Below the pieces are notes generated by a model that saw only the letters and a program-made list of their open reading frames with translations, did no database searches and was not told where the DNA came from. A DNA stretch of 64,000 bases from Cupriavidus respiraculi (GTDB taxonomy: Bacteria > Pseudomonadota > Gammaproteobacteria > Burkholderiales > Burkholderiaceae). Below are positions 44,391 through 53,102 of this stretch, piece after piece. The position numbers were made by a program, and so were the translations under genes. Positions within the stretch are counted from its first letter, which is position 1. Every line of letters begins with the position of its first letter. Where the stretch lies: assembly GCF_914271545.1 (NCBI RefSeq), contig NZ_CAJZAH010000001.1, forward strand, positions 930,001 to 994,000, in the 5' to 3' direction.

Positions 44391-46153
44391 GCGATCAGCC
44401 TTCCCGGCGCCTGCAGATAGTGCCGCTTGACCGCATCGGCGATCCAGTACGCCGTGGCGCCGACCGTGCCGGTCGGGTTGTAGTTGGAGTTCTGCGGAAA
44501 CAGGCTGGCGCCGGTGACGAACACATTGGGCACATCCCAGCACTGCCCGAAGCGATTGACCACGCTGGTGGCCGGATCGGCTCCCATCGCGGCGCCGCCT
44601 GTCAGATGCGTCGATTGGTAGCTCGTGGCGGTAAACGGCCGCTTGCGCGGGCCGGCCTCCGTCGCCACCACGCCTCGCATGGCCTTGCCGATGCGCTCGC
44701 CGCGCTCCGTGAGGAACGCCGAGAGCCGGATATCGTTCTCGGGCAGATCGTAGGTGATGCGCAGCAGCAGCTGGCCCCATGCGTCGCGATAGGTCGGGTC
44801 GAGGTCCAGGTAGGCACCTCGCGTCGGCATGGCCGAGCCGGTGATGGTGATCGACGCCGAATGGTTGTAGTAGCGCCGCACCGCCTTCTTCCACTCGCTG
44901 CCCCAGGCCGGCGTGCCGCGCGGTGTCGGGTGATAGCCGATCGGCGCGCCGCTCACTACCTGGATCTGGATATAGCCGCCGCCGACGAAGCCGTGCGGCC
45001 CGTGGTCGAAATTGTCGGCGCTGAAGTCATCCATCGTCACGGCGGCGGCGCCCGCGCCCATGAATGGGTTGATATGGGTCTGCTCGTTGAAGAACAGGTT
45101 CACGCCCGAGGTCGTCTGGTGGGTGTAGTTGCGGCCCACCACGCCCTGGCCGGTGGCCGGATCGTAGGGCTTGCCGATGCGCGAGAGCAGCAGCAGCCGC
45201 ACGTTGTTCACGCTGAACGCGCACAGGAACACCATCTCGGCCGGCTGGAATACCTCCTGCCCCGCGCCATCGACATAGACCACGCCCCGCGCCTTCTTGC
45301 CTTCCTTGTCCAGCTCCACGCGCAGGACGTGCGTGTCCGTGCGCAAGGCGAAGGTCTTGAGCTTCATCGCCACGGGCAGCACGCAGACCTGCGGCGACGC
45401 CTTGGCGAAGTGCTCGCAGCCGAAGTTGGAGCAGAAGCCGCAGTACACGCACGCGCTCATCGGCAGCCCTTCGCTGTTCGTGTAAGGGCGGCTGGCGAGC
45501 GCGGACGGCTGGATATATGGGTGATAGCCCAGCGACGCCGCGGCCTCGCCGAACAGCGCCGAGGCGAACGGCACGCGCATCGGCGGATTCGGATACGGGC
45601 GCGAACGCCATGGCTCGAACGGATTGCCGCCCTCCTGCACCTTGCCCTTCAGATTGCCCGCATAGCCCGAGGCGCCGATCAGATAGTCGAAGCGATCGAA
45701 GTACGGCTCCAGTTCGTCGTACGTCAGCGGCCAGTCCTGCGCGGTGATGTCCGGCTCGAAGATGCCCGCCCCATAGCGCTTGGTGTAGTGGCTGCGCAGC
45801 TTGAAGTCGGTGGGATCGAAGCGGTAGTAGGCGCCGGACCAGTGGCTGCCGGCGCCGCCCAGATGATTGGCCGGGTAGGCGAATTGCCAGCGCCGCATCG
45901 GCAGCGCGGTCTGGCTGGTGTTGTTGCGGAAGGTGAAAGTCTCGGTGGCGGTGTTCTGGTGCAGCGCGTGGCGGCGCGTGTACTTGAGCTCGTCATGCAC
46001 CGCGGGCGCCTGGAAGTCCGGCGAGGGCCAGCGCGGCTGGCCGCGCTCGAGCACCACCACCTGCTGGCCGGCTGCGGCTAGTTCCTTGCCGATCACCGAG
46101 CCGGTCCAGCCACCGCCCACGATGACCACGTCCACTGCGGGAAGCGTCTTCAT
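44387..46153 (-). CDS. GMC-family flavoprotein dehydrogenase, large subunit
   Basis: A 588-residue FAD enzyme. The dinucleotide motif VVIVGGGWTGSVIGKELA is at residues 9-26; Cys235, Cys238, Cys241 and Cys246 (CVYCGFCSNFGC) form a cluster like the one ligating the iron-sulfur centre of FAD-dependent glucose dehydrogenase; and the catalytic pair is His516 (STHLTGGAAMG) and Asn559 (NYNPTGTVGA). Its partners are the small subunit upstream (ATGA overlap) and the cytochrome downstream (ATGA overlap), giving the three-part gluconate/sorbitol/glucose dehydrogenase layout. Substrate is an alcohol, sugar or sugar acid, not decidable here. Confidence 0.9.
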   Translation of the reverse strand: MKTLPAVDVVIVGGGWTGSVIGKELAAAGQQVVVLERGQPRWPSPDFQAPAVHDELKYTRRHALHQNTATETFTFRNNTSQTALPMRRWQFAYPANHLGGAGSHWSGAYYRFDPTDFKLRSHYTKRYGAGIFEPDITAQDWPLTYDELEPYFDRFDYLIGASGYAGNLKGKVQEGGNPFEPWRSRPYPNPPMRVPFASALFGEAAASLGYHPYIQPSALASRPYTNSEGLPMSACVYCGFCSNFGCEHFAKASPQVCVLPVAMKLKTFALRTDTHVLRVELDKEGKKARGVVYVDGAGQEVFQPAEMVFLCAFSVNNVRLLLLSRIGKPYDPATGQGVVGRNYTHQTTSGVNLFFNEQTHINPFMGAGAAAVTMDDFSADNFDHGPHGFVGGGYIQIQVVSGAPIGYHPTPRGTPAWGSEWKKAVRRYYNHSASITITGSAMPTRGAYLDLDPTYRDAWGQLLLRITYDLPENDIRLSAFLTERGERIGKAMRGVVATEAGPRKRPFTATSYQSTHLTGGAAMGADPATSVVNRFGQCWDVPNVFVTGASLFPQNSNYNPTGTVGATAYWIADAVKRHYLQAPGRLIA

Positions 46154-46977
46154 TGGCGCCCTCCCTTGGCGGGCTGGCCAGCGGGCGTGCCGCTCGCCCC
46201 GCCGCCGCCCCCGGCAGCCGCGCCGTGCCCCGCGTGGCCACCCCCGCCATGCATGCCATGGGCGTTGGCGATGGATACCGGCGGGCGCACATAGGGCACG
46301 TTGTGGCGCTCGATATCGTTGGCGAAGCTGGCATAGGCGCCGGGAAAGCCGACGAGTTTCCAGGCGACCATGTCGCGGTTGCCGCCATGGATCGGGTCGG
46401 AGAAGAAGCCCTCCATGGTGCCGTCCAGCAGCATCTGGAAGAACACCTTGGCCGGCAGCGCGCCGGTGTCGATCTCGCCGCGCTCGAGCGCGGAGAGCAT
46501 CGCGTCCTGCTGCGCCGCTGACAGTTGCGCAAAACCCTTGTTGCCGTGGCGCTGGCGGCAGGCTTCATCCAGGCGCGCCAGACCGAAGCGGAAGCATTCG
46601 GCAGGGGTGAACGCGAGCTGGTAGCCCTGCTCCGGCGTGCCGGCGGCAAAGGGACCATGGCGATAGAAGTTGTCGCCGCTGCCCCATGCCCCCGCCAGTT
46701 GCCGGTCGAGGAATTCGGTCACCCCCGCCTCGCGCGCGCCGGGGCCGAGATCGTCGGCGGGTATGAGGCGCGCGACGATCGCGTCGATGGTAGTTCTTTC
46801 CCTGTCATTGAAGAATTGGGGAACGCTGGCCAGTCGCGGGGCGCCCCGTGCGGCGGTCCCGGAAGCGGCGCCCTGGCTGGCGTCCGCCGCCAGCCCCGCC
46901 GCCGCCGCGGTAGCCGGCAGACCGGTGCCGATCGCCTTCAACAGGATGCGGCGCATCGGCTTGAACGGTTCTGTCAT
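46150..46977 (-). CDS. Gluconate 2-dehydrogenase subunit 3-like protein
   Basis: A 275-residue small-subunit protein. The N-terminus MTEPFKPMRRILLKAIGTG has a paired arginine and looks like a Tat-type signal, which would carry the folded flavoprotein out with it. The body FNDRERTTIDAIVARLIPAD and GPGAREAGVTEFLDRQLAGA is typical of subunit 3. The C-terminus is a His/Gly-rich tail (HGMHGGGGHAGHGAAAGGGG) not expected in the family. First gene of the dehydrogenase operon. Confidence 0.85.
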   Translation of the reverse strand: MTEPFKPMRRILLKAIGTGLPATAAAAGLAADASQGAASGTAARGAPRLASVPQFFNDRERTTIDAIVARLIPADDLGPGAREAGVTEFLDRQLAGAWGSGDNFYRHGPFAAGTPEQGYQLAFTPAECFRFGLARLDEACRQRHGNKGFAQLSAAQQDAMLSALERGEIDTGALPAKVFFQMLLDGTMEGFFSDPIHGGNRDMVAWKLVGFPGAYASFANDIERHNVPYVRPPVSIANAHGMHGGGGHAGHGAAAGGGGGASGTPAGQPAKGGRQ

Positions 46978-47102
46978 GGCGTGCTCCCGTCAAAGAACGC
47001 CCAAAGAAGCAAGAACCGTGTCACGAGTGACGGTCACGCCAACAGCAATGCCGCGCTGGTACGGCGCTTGCCTCGGCTCGGGGACCACTACCGGAAACCA
47101 CC

Positions 47103-47465
47103 ATGACCATCATCAAGACCACCGTGCTTGCCACCGTGGCCGCCGCCGCGGCCGTCGCCTCCATGTCCGCGGCGCAATCCCAAGGTGCGCGGCCGGCCGG
47201 GTCCTCGGCTGCGGAAGGCGGCAGCGGTGCCGCCAGCGCGCCGGGCGCGGGACAGTCGGGCTCCCGCGCGGCTTCCGGTGCAACCAGCGGCGCAACCGAT
47301 ACAGGCAACAAATCCGGAGCCGTGGCGACGCCAGGCTCGCGCGGCTCGGGCGCCAACGACGGTGTGCAGGGCACCGGCGCTTCCGCGGGGTCGGGCGGCT
47401 CAGCCGACATGCGCCCGGGTCCGGGCACCGATGCCCCTTCCGGCAAGACAGGCAACAAGCGATAG
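47103..47465 (+). CDS. Low-complexity Gly/Ser/Ala secreted protein
   Basis: A 120-residue protein with a signal peptide (residues 1-24) and a mature part almost wholly of Gly, Ser, Ala, Thr, Pro and Asn with scattered charges, ending SGKTGNKR. No domain is recognised and no cysteine is present. It is divergent from the dehydrogenase operon. Composition suggests a disordered periplasmic or surface filler. The codon phase is clean and the start has ACCACC-type upstream sequence with no clear ribosome site, so expression is less certain. Confidence 0.6.
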   Translation: MTIIKTTVLATVAAAAAVASMSAAQSQGARPAGSSAAEGGSGAASAPGAGQSGSRAASGATSGATDTGNKSGAVATPGSRGSGANDGVQGTGASAGSGGSADMRPGPGTDAPSGKTGNKR

Positions 47466-47575
47466 CGGCAGCGATGGCGGTGGCTGCGGCGGCCCGCGCA
47501 ACGGTCGCAGAAAGAAGGGCCCGGGACGCATGCCCCGGACCCCGGCAGGCGCGCTATCGCGCCGTCATCGTGCGG

Positions 47576-49600
47576 TTACGGCGTGAAGGTATCGCCCAGC
47601 ACCACGCCTTCGCGCCGCGGATCGGCGCCGCCCACCAGCACTTGGGAGCCCCCGACCGTCGCGCGGATGATCGCGCTCAGTCCGCTGGACTGGTTGCCCA
47701 CGCTGACCGTGTGCCCCAGATCGCGCAGCCCCCTGACCAGCGGATCGTTGTCGCCGGGCAGGCCGCCCGACGGCGTGCTGGTATCGACCATCGGGTGTTC
47801 GCCACCGACGATCGCGGAGACGTTGTTCGACCCGAAGTCGATCATCGACACGGCCTGCTGCGCGTCCAGCCCCCAGTCCAGCGCGCCGACGATCGTCTTG
47901 GCCACGTACTGGATGATGGTCGCGCCGCCCGGCGAGCCGGTGGTCATCGCGAACTCGCCGCGGGAGCCGTCCGCATTGCGCTTGAACACCAGTGTGGGCG
48001 CCATCGAGCTGCGGGGCCGCTTGCCGGGCTGCACGCGATTGGCCACCGGCTCCCCGCCCACCGTCGGCTGCGCGCTGAAGTCCGTCAGCTCGTTGTTGAG
48101 CAGGAAGCCGCCCGTCATGTGGTACGAGCCAAGTCCGGCCTCGATGGTGGTGGTCATCGCCACCACGTTGCCGTACTTGTCCGCCAGCGACAGATGCGTG
48201 GTGCCATGCTCCGGCACCAGCGGCGAGGCCAGCGGCACCGAACCGAAGTTGCCGGCGGGCGCCGGCAGCGTCATGGCCCGGGTCAGGCTGATCATGGACG
48301 CGCGCTGGGCCATATACGGCTTGTTCAGCAGCGTGTTCCAGCTGCCGCCCGGCAGCGGCACGAAGTCCGTGTCGGCCACGTACTTGTTGCGGTCGGCATA
48401 GGCCAGGTTGCCCGCCTCCGCCACCAGATGCACGCCCGTCACGCTGGGCCTGCCCCCGTTCTGATCGCGGACGGTCGGCGGGTACGCGGCCAGATCGAAG
48501 TTCTCCAGGATGCCGAGAATCTGCCCGACCGCGATGCCGCCCGACGACGGCGGCGGCATGCCGCACACCTCGTAGCCGCGGTAGGTGGTGCACACCGGCT
48601 CGCGCTTCTTGGCCTGGTAGTTGGCCAGGTCCGCCAGCGTGGTCACGCCCGGCGTGGTCGAGCCGCCGTAGGTCGTCTGGATCTTGTCGACGATGGCGCG
48701 CGCGATCGGGCCGTCCTTGTAGAACGCATCGGCCCCGCCTTCCGCCACGGCGGTGAAGGTCTGCGCCAATGCGGGGTTCTTGAGGATCGTATTGACCGCG
48801 CGCGGCGTGCCGTCGGGGTTCAGGAAGTAGGCGGCCATCTCGGGGTCGCGCTGGATATTGGCCACCGTGGTCGCGCCGGAGATGGACGCGGCCATGCGCG
48901 GCGGAATGGCGAAACCATCGTTGGCGATGCGGATCGCTGGGGCGAACAGGTCCTTCCACGGCAGCTTGCCGTGCTCGCCGTGCGCCAGCTCCAGCACGCG
49001 CAGCGTGCCGGGCGTGCCGATCGAGCGGCCGCTGCGCACCGCGTTGGGCGCCGGGGCGGTCTGGTCGGTGGCGGACTTCCACTGGAGGTAGTTTTCGTCG
49101 GCGCCGGCCGGCGCCGTCTCGCGTCCGTCGTAGGCGGTGACGCGCTTGCTCTGCGCGTCGTAGTGCATGATGAAGGCGCCGCCGCCGATGCCGGAGGACT
49201 GCGGCTCGACCAGGTTCAGCACCATCTGCGCGGCCACCGCCGCATCGACGGCGGTGCCCCCGTCCTTGAGAATGTTGCAGGCGACCTGGGTCGACAGCGG
49301 GTTGTTGGTCACCGCCATATAGGTCTTGGCGTACACCGTGTTCTTCGGCGCATAGCCGGTGGCCACTTCCGGCGCACCGGGCTCGCCGGGCAGCACCACG
49401 ACCGGGCCGCCGGTGGAGCCGTTCAGCTCGCAACCGGTGGCCACGGGCGGCGGTGGCGGCTCCGGTGGCTTTTCCCCATGGTGATGATCGTCGTCATCGC
49501 CGCCGCACGCAGCGAGCATCAGCGCGGCTACCGCAGCGCCCAGCAGCCGGGAGCGTTGCGGGATGTTGGAGCGGAAAGAGGCGTGGGGCTGCTGTCGCAT
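47576..49600 (-). CDS. ggt: Gamma-glutamyltransferase (lipoprotein form)
   Basis: A 674-residue enzyme that cleaves gamma-glutamyl bonds of glutathione and related peptides in the periplasm. It starts with a lipoprotein signal (lipobox near LAAC, residue 28), then an Asp/His/Pro-rich linker (DDDDHHHGEKPPEPPPPP), then the large subunit with GGTAVDAAVAAQMVLNLVEP and SSGIGGGAFIMHYDA. The expected autocleavage is before Thr467 in HGTTHLSLADKYG, giving a small subunit of 208 residues that contains PPSSGG-related pocket residues and GSPGGATIIQYV. Lipid anchoring and the acidic/His linker differ from E. coli Ggt. AAGGAG precedes the ATG. Confidence 0.9.
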   Translation of the reverse strand: MRQQPHASFRSNIPQRSRLLGAAVAALMLAACGGDDDDHHHGEKPPEPPPPPVATGCELNGSTGGPVVVLPGEPGAPEVATGYAPKNTVYAKTYMAVTNNPLSTQVACNILKDGGTAVDAAVAAQMVLNLVEPQSSGIGGGAFIMHYDAQSKRVTAYDGRETAPAGADENYLQWKSATDQTAPAPNAVRSGRSIGTPGTLRVLELAHGEHGKLPWKDLFAPAIRIANDGFAIPPRMAASISGATTVANIQRDPEMAAYFLNPDGTPRAVNTILKNPALAQTFTAVAEGGADAFYKDGPIARAIVDKIQTTYGGSTTPGVTTLADLANYQAKKREPVCTTYRGYEVCGMPPPSSGGIAVGQILGILENFDLAAYPPTVRDQNGGRPSVTGVHLVAEAGNLAYADRNKYVADTDFVPLPGGSWNTLLNKPYMAQRASMISLTRAMTLPAPAGNFGSVPLASPLVPEHGTTHLSLADKYGNVVAMTTTIEAGLGSYHMTGGFLLNNELTDFSAQPTVGGEPVANRVQPGKRPRSSMAPTLVFKRNADGSRGEFAMTTGSPGGATIIQYVAKTIVGALDWGLDAQQAVSMIDFGSNNVSAIVGGEHPMVDTSTPSGGLPGDNDPLVRGLRDLGHTVSVGNQSSGLSAIIRATVGGSQVLVGGADPRREGVVLGDTFTP

Positions 49601-49853
49601 GGCATTTCTCCTTGCGGTGCGCGTGGCGCGCGTGGGCGGGATGTCTGGAGAGCGGGGATGAGGACGTTGCCGAGAACTCGCGCATCGCGGCTGCGCGCAG
49701 GCAATCGACAGGCGATGACCGTAACGGCGTCGCGCCGCAACACACAATCGGGCACGTTCTCGATTTACAGACTCAGGGTTGTCCCCGATACTGATGGGCG
49801 CTTTTGCACCCAAGGCGCATGCCATGCGTCTCGCTCACCGCGCGGAGCCCATC

Positions 49854-50357
49854 ATGACCGTGCCTCAGATACTGGTGATCGTCGCGCTGTGCATCTATGC
49901 GGTGTATCGACAGACGGTGCGCAACGAACTGAAGGGGAAGTCGCGATTCAAGCTCGCGCTTATCTACGGCATCGTCGGACTTGCCGTCGGGGGCTTCTTC
50001 CTGCCCAGCTCGCCGACCTCGTGGGCCATCCTGCTCGGCGGCGTCGTGCTCAGCGCGATGATCGGCTACGCGCGGGGCAAGCTCACGCGGGTATGGGAAG
50101 AGGATGGCCGGCTGTACTCGCAGGGCACGCCGTTGACGATCGCCCTCTTCCTGCTGCTGATCCTCGCGAAGTTCGCGGCCGGCACCGTCGAATACCTGAC
50201 CGGCACGTCGCAGCACGGCGGATTCGGCGAAGTCATGCTGCTGATCGCGATCATGGTCGCGTTCCAGGCCGAGATCGTCTGGCGCCGCGCGCTGGCCCTG
50301 CGAGGGGAGCGGCCTTTCCATGACGGCATGCGTGCGGACCCCGATGCCTTCGGCTGA
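49854..50357 (+). CDS. Small polytopic membrane protein (DUF1453/CcdC-like)
   Basis: A 167-residue protein with four hydrophobic helices (MTVPQILVIVALCIYAVYRQ, then ALIYGIVGLAVGGFFL, AILLGGVVLSAMIGYA, and two near 105-145) and a conserved-looking loop GYARGKLTRVWEEDGRLYSQ with Gly-Thr-Pro following. That loop is the pattern of the DUF1453 membrane proteins. Function unknown. ATG 49854 follows CGGAG; longer in-frame starts exist. It ends three bases before the peptidase gene. Confidence 0.65.
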   Translation: MTVPQILVIVALCIYAVYRQTVRNELKGKSRFKLALIYGIVGLAVGGFFLPSSPTSWAILLGGVVLSAMIGYARGKLTRVWEEDGRLYSQGTPLTIALFLLLILAKFAAGTVEYLTGTSQHGGFGEVMLLIAIMVAFQAEIVWRRALALRGERPFHDGMRADPDAFG

Positions 50358-50360
50358 CCG

Positions 50361-50915
50361 ATGACGGCGACGCGCTCATGGTCCGGCTGGATCTGGCTGC
50401 TCGTGCTGGCGGCCATCGTGTGGGCCGCGTGGCCATGGCTTGCACCGATGGTCGAGCGCACCGTGTTCGCCGCCCGGCTCGCCGCACAGCCGCCGCCGCA
50501 GTGGTTGCCCGTTCCCGTGCAAGGCGTGACGACGCGGGCGCTGCAGGACACCTGGAACGCCAGCCGCTCGGGCGGGCGCAAGCATCAGGGTATCGACATC
50601 TTCGCGCCGCGCGGCCGCCCGGTGCTGTCCACCACCAACGGACTGGTCTCGCGCATCGGCACGAACAATCTCGGCGGCAACGTCGTCTGGGTCATGGGCC
50701 CGGGACGGCAGATGCACTACTACGCGCACCTGGACCGCTATGGTCCCATCATCGAAGGCGACATCGTTGCCCCCGGCACCGTGCTCGGCTACGTCGGCAA
50801 TACGGGAAATGCACGGGGCACGCCTCCGCATCTGCACTACGGGATCTATGCGGCGGGGGGTGCGATCAACCCGTATCCGCTGCTGAAGGCGGAGCCAACC
50901 GTGGAGGCTCGATGA
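50361..50915 (+). CDS. M23 family metallopeptidase
   Basis: A 184-residue protein with an N-terminal transmembrane helix (about residues 8-28) and a LytM-type domain. Zinc ligands are visible in HQGID (residues about 75-79) and HLHYG near the end, with MHYYAHLDRYG between. Such enzymes cut peptidoglycan cross-bridges. It begins three bases after the preceding membrane protein gene, so the two are probably co-transcribed. Confidence 0.88.
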   Translation: MTATRSWSGWIWLLVLAAIVWAAWPWLAPMVERTVFAARLAAQPPPQWLPVPVQGVTTRALQDTWNASRSGGRKHQGIDIFAPRGRPVLSTTNGLVSRIGTNNLGGNVVWVMGPGRQMHYYAHLDRYGPIIEGDIVAPGTVLGYVGNTGNARGTPPHLHYGIYAAGGAINPYPLLKAEPTVEAR

Positions 50916-50954
50916 GGCTGCGCGCTGCGGTCCGAGCAAGCGCCACCGCGACCA

Positions 50955-51974
50955 TCAATCCCCAAACCCGCTCAACACGATCTTCCCCACGCTGCGCCCG
51001 CTCTCGATCAGCGCGTGTGCCTCGCGCAGGTTGGCGGCATTGATGCGGCCGAGGTTGCGGTTCACGGTGCTGGTGATCAGCCCGGCGTCGACCAGATCGG
51101 CCACTTCGTTCAGCAGGCGGTGCTGGGCGATCATGTCCGGCGTCTGGTACAGCGAGCGCGTGAACATCAGCTCCCAGTGGAACGACACGCTCTTGCGCTT
51201 CAGGGAAACTATATCCAGCGGTCCGGTGGGATCGTCGATGCAGGCAATGTGGCCCTGCGGCGCGACGACCTCGGCGAATGCCGGGAAATGCTGGTCGGTC
51301 TGCGTCAGCGCCAGGATGTAGTCCACCCCGCCCGGCACGATGGCCTTGATTTGCGGCGCGAGGGCTTCGCGGTGGTTGATGACATGGTGGGCGCCCATCT
51401 CGCGGGACCATGCCTGGCTCTCGGGCGTCGAGGCGGTGGCGATGATCGTCAGGCCCGTCAGCCGCCGCGCCAGTTGCGTGGCGATGGAGCCCACGCCGCC
51501 GGCGCCGCCGATCACCAGCAGCGAGCCCGCCTGGGCGGGTTTGCCGATGCGCACGCCGAGCCGGTCGAACAGCAGCTCCCACGCGGTGATGCTAGTCAGC
51601 GGCAAGGCGGCGGCTTCGGCGAAGCCGAGCGTCGCGGGCTTGCGTCCGACCAGCCGCTCGTCCACCAGATGCAGCGCCGAGTTGGCGCCCGGACGGTCCA
51701 GCGCGCCCGCGTAGAACACCGCATCGCCCGGGCGGAACAGCGTGGCGTCGGGTCCGGTGGCAACCACGGTGCCGGCCGCGTCCCAGCCCAGCACCTTGTC
51801 CGCGCCCTTGGGGTCCACGCCGGCCCGCACCTTCGTATCGACCGGATTGACGGCGATGGCTTCGACCCGGACCAGCAGGTCGCGGCCGGTGGGCACCGGG
51901 TCGGGCAGCGTCACATCCAGCAGGCTGTCAGGCTGGTCGATGGGTTTGGCTTGGCGGTAGGCAACGGCTTTCAT
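50955..51974 (-). CDS. Zinc-free alcohol dehydrogenase / quinone oxidoreductase family protein
   Basis: A 339-residue medium-chain reductase. LRVEAIAVNPVDTKVRAG-type sequence near residues 36-52 and the NADPH motif LLVIGGAGGVGSIATQLA at about 152-169 match the ZADH1/quinone reductase branch without catalytic zinc. The end GKIVLSGFGD is typical. It reduces quinones or enones with NADPH. It is divergent from the LysR gene at 52152, which probably controls it. Confidence 0.88.
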   Translation of the reverse strand: MKAVAYRQAKPIDQPDSLLDVTLPDPVPTGRDLLVRVEAIAVNPVDTKVRAGVDPKGADKVLGWDAAGTVVATGPDATLFRPGDAVFYAGALDRPGANSALHLVDERLVGRKPATLGFAEAAALPLTSITAWELLFDRLGVRIGKPAQAGSLLVIGGAGGVGSIATQLARRLTGLTIIATASTPESQAWSREMGAHHVINHREALAPQIKAIVPGGVDYILALTQTDQHFPAFAEVVAPQGHIACIDDPTGPLDIVSLKRKSVSFHWELMFTRSLYQTPDMIAQHRLLNEVADLVDAGLITSTVNRNLGRINAANLREAHALIESGRSVGKIVLSGFGD

Positions 51975-52093
51975 GGCATGTCCCTGATGGTTGGAAGGTC
52001 GGCCGGCGCGGTAAGTGGTGGCGCGCCGGCGTGGTGTGCAGGCAGTGTGGCCTTTCCCGATACGCAGAAAAACAGGCATCATGCGCAAACACT

Positions 52094-52111
52094 TTCGCCG
52101 AAACGGCGTAA
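52094..52111. promoter_or_regulatory. Candidate LysR operator between quinone oxidoreductase and LysR
   Basis: CGCCG (52096-52100) and CGGCG (52104-52108) form an inverted repeat around AAA, extended by flanking TT/AA on each side. It is centred between the divergent starts at 51974 and 52152. Confidence 0.4.
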
Positions 52112-52151
52112 ATGCGCCCGTGCTGCCGATGCATTGCCACCCTGAACGACC

Positions 52152-53102
52152 ATGCAGTCCCCGATGATCCGCTCCGATGACCTGGCCGTGTTCGTGCGCG
52201 CCACTGATGCCGGCAGCTTTTCCGCGGCGGCCCGCGAACTGGGCATCACGCCCTCGCTCGCCAGCAATGCCGTGCAGCGGCTCGAACAGGCGCTGGGCCA
52301 GCGGCTGCTGATCCGCTCCACCCGCAGCCTGCGGCTGTCCGAGCGCGGCGAGCGCTATCTGCCGTACGCGCGGGCCATGTTGCAGAGCCTGGAAGACGGG
52401 CACGTGTCGCTCGCGGCGGCACATGACGACGCGCTGGCCGGCACGCTGCGGCTCTCCGCGCCGTCCGACCTGGGCCGCAACGTGCTGGTGCCCTGGCTGG
52501 ACGACTTCCAGGCCGAGTATCCCCGCCTGGACCTGACGCTGAACCTGAGCGACCGCATGGCCGACCTGTTCCGCCAGCCGCTGGACCTGGCGTTGCGCTA
52601 CGGCCACCCGCCCGATTCCTCGCTGGTAGCCCAGCCACTGGCGCCGGACAACCGGCGCATGCTGTGCGCCTCGCCCGCCTATCTGGAGCGGCACGGGCGT
52701 CCCGCTTCCCTCGACGATCTGGCGCGGCACAACTGCCTGCGCTTCATGCTGTCGGACGGCGTGCATGAGCGCTGGCGCTTCGATACGCCGGCGGGCTTGC
52801 GCACGGTGGTGGTGGCGGGCAACCGCGTCAGCGACGACGCGGATGTCGTCCGGCGCTGGGCGCTCGCCGGCCACGGCATCGTCTACAAGTCCAGCCTGGA
52901 CCTGCACGACGACGTGGCAAGCGGCCGGTTGGTGTCGCTGCTGCCGGCGGGCTGGGGCGAGCCGGCGCCGCTGAACCTGATCTGCGCGCACCGGTCGCTG
53001 CTGGTGCCGGCGGTCATCCGCCTGCGCGACTTCCTGCGAGAGCGCTGCGCGCGGATGGCGGAAGAGCGCAAGCGGTTCGAAGCCGCGGAGCCCGTCCGGT
53101 GA
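52152..53102 (+). CDS. LysR family transcriptional regulator
   Basis: A 316-residue regulator: helix-turn-helix at residues about 8-66 (SDDLAVFVRATDAGSFSAAA, ELGITPSLASNAVQRLEQAL) and an effector domain with GTLRLSAPSDLGRNVLVPWL. It is of the AaeR/DsdA-like group often paired with oxidoreductases. It is divergent from the quinone oxidoreductase and overlaps the following exporter by four bases (GTGA), so it may control both. Confidence 0.88.
   Translation: MQSPMIRSDDLAVFVRATDAGSFSAAARELGITPSLASNAVQRLEQALGQRLLIRSTRSLRLSERGERYLPYARAMLQSLEDGHVSLAAAHDDALAGTLRLSAPSDLGRNVLVPWLDDFQAEYPRLDLTLNLSDRMADLFRQPLDLALRYGHPPDSSLVAQPLAPDNRRMLCASPAYLERHGRPASLDDLARHNCLRFMLSDGVHERWRFDTPAGLRTVVVAGNRVSDDADVVRRWALAGHGIVYKSSLDLHDDVASGRLVSLLPAGWGEPAPLNLICAHRSLLVPAVIRLRDFLRERCARMAEERKRFEAAEPVR

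Noticed and set aside
47565-49433. A second minus-strand frame of about 620 codons inside the gamma-glutamyltransferase region
   Set aside because: It is the same strand in another frame; the translated product lacks any fold, while the chosen frame has the full enzyme with its motifs.
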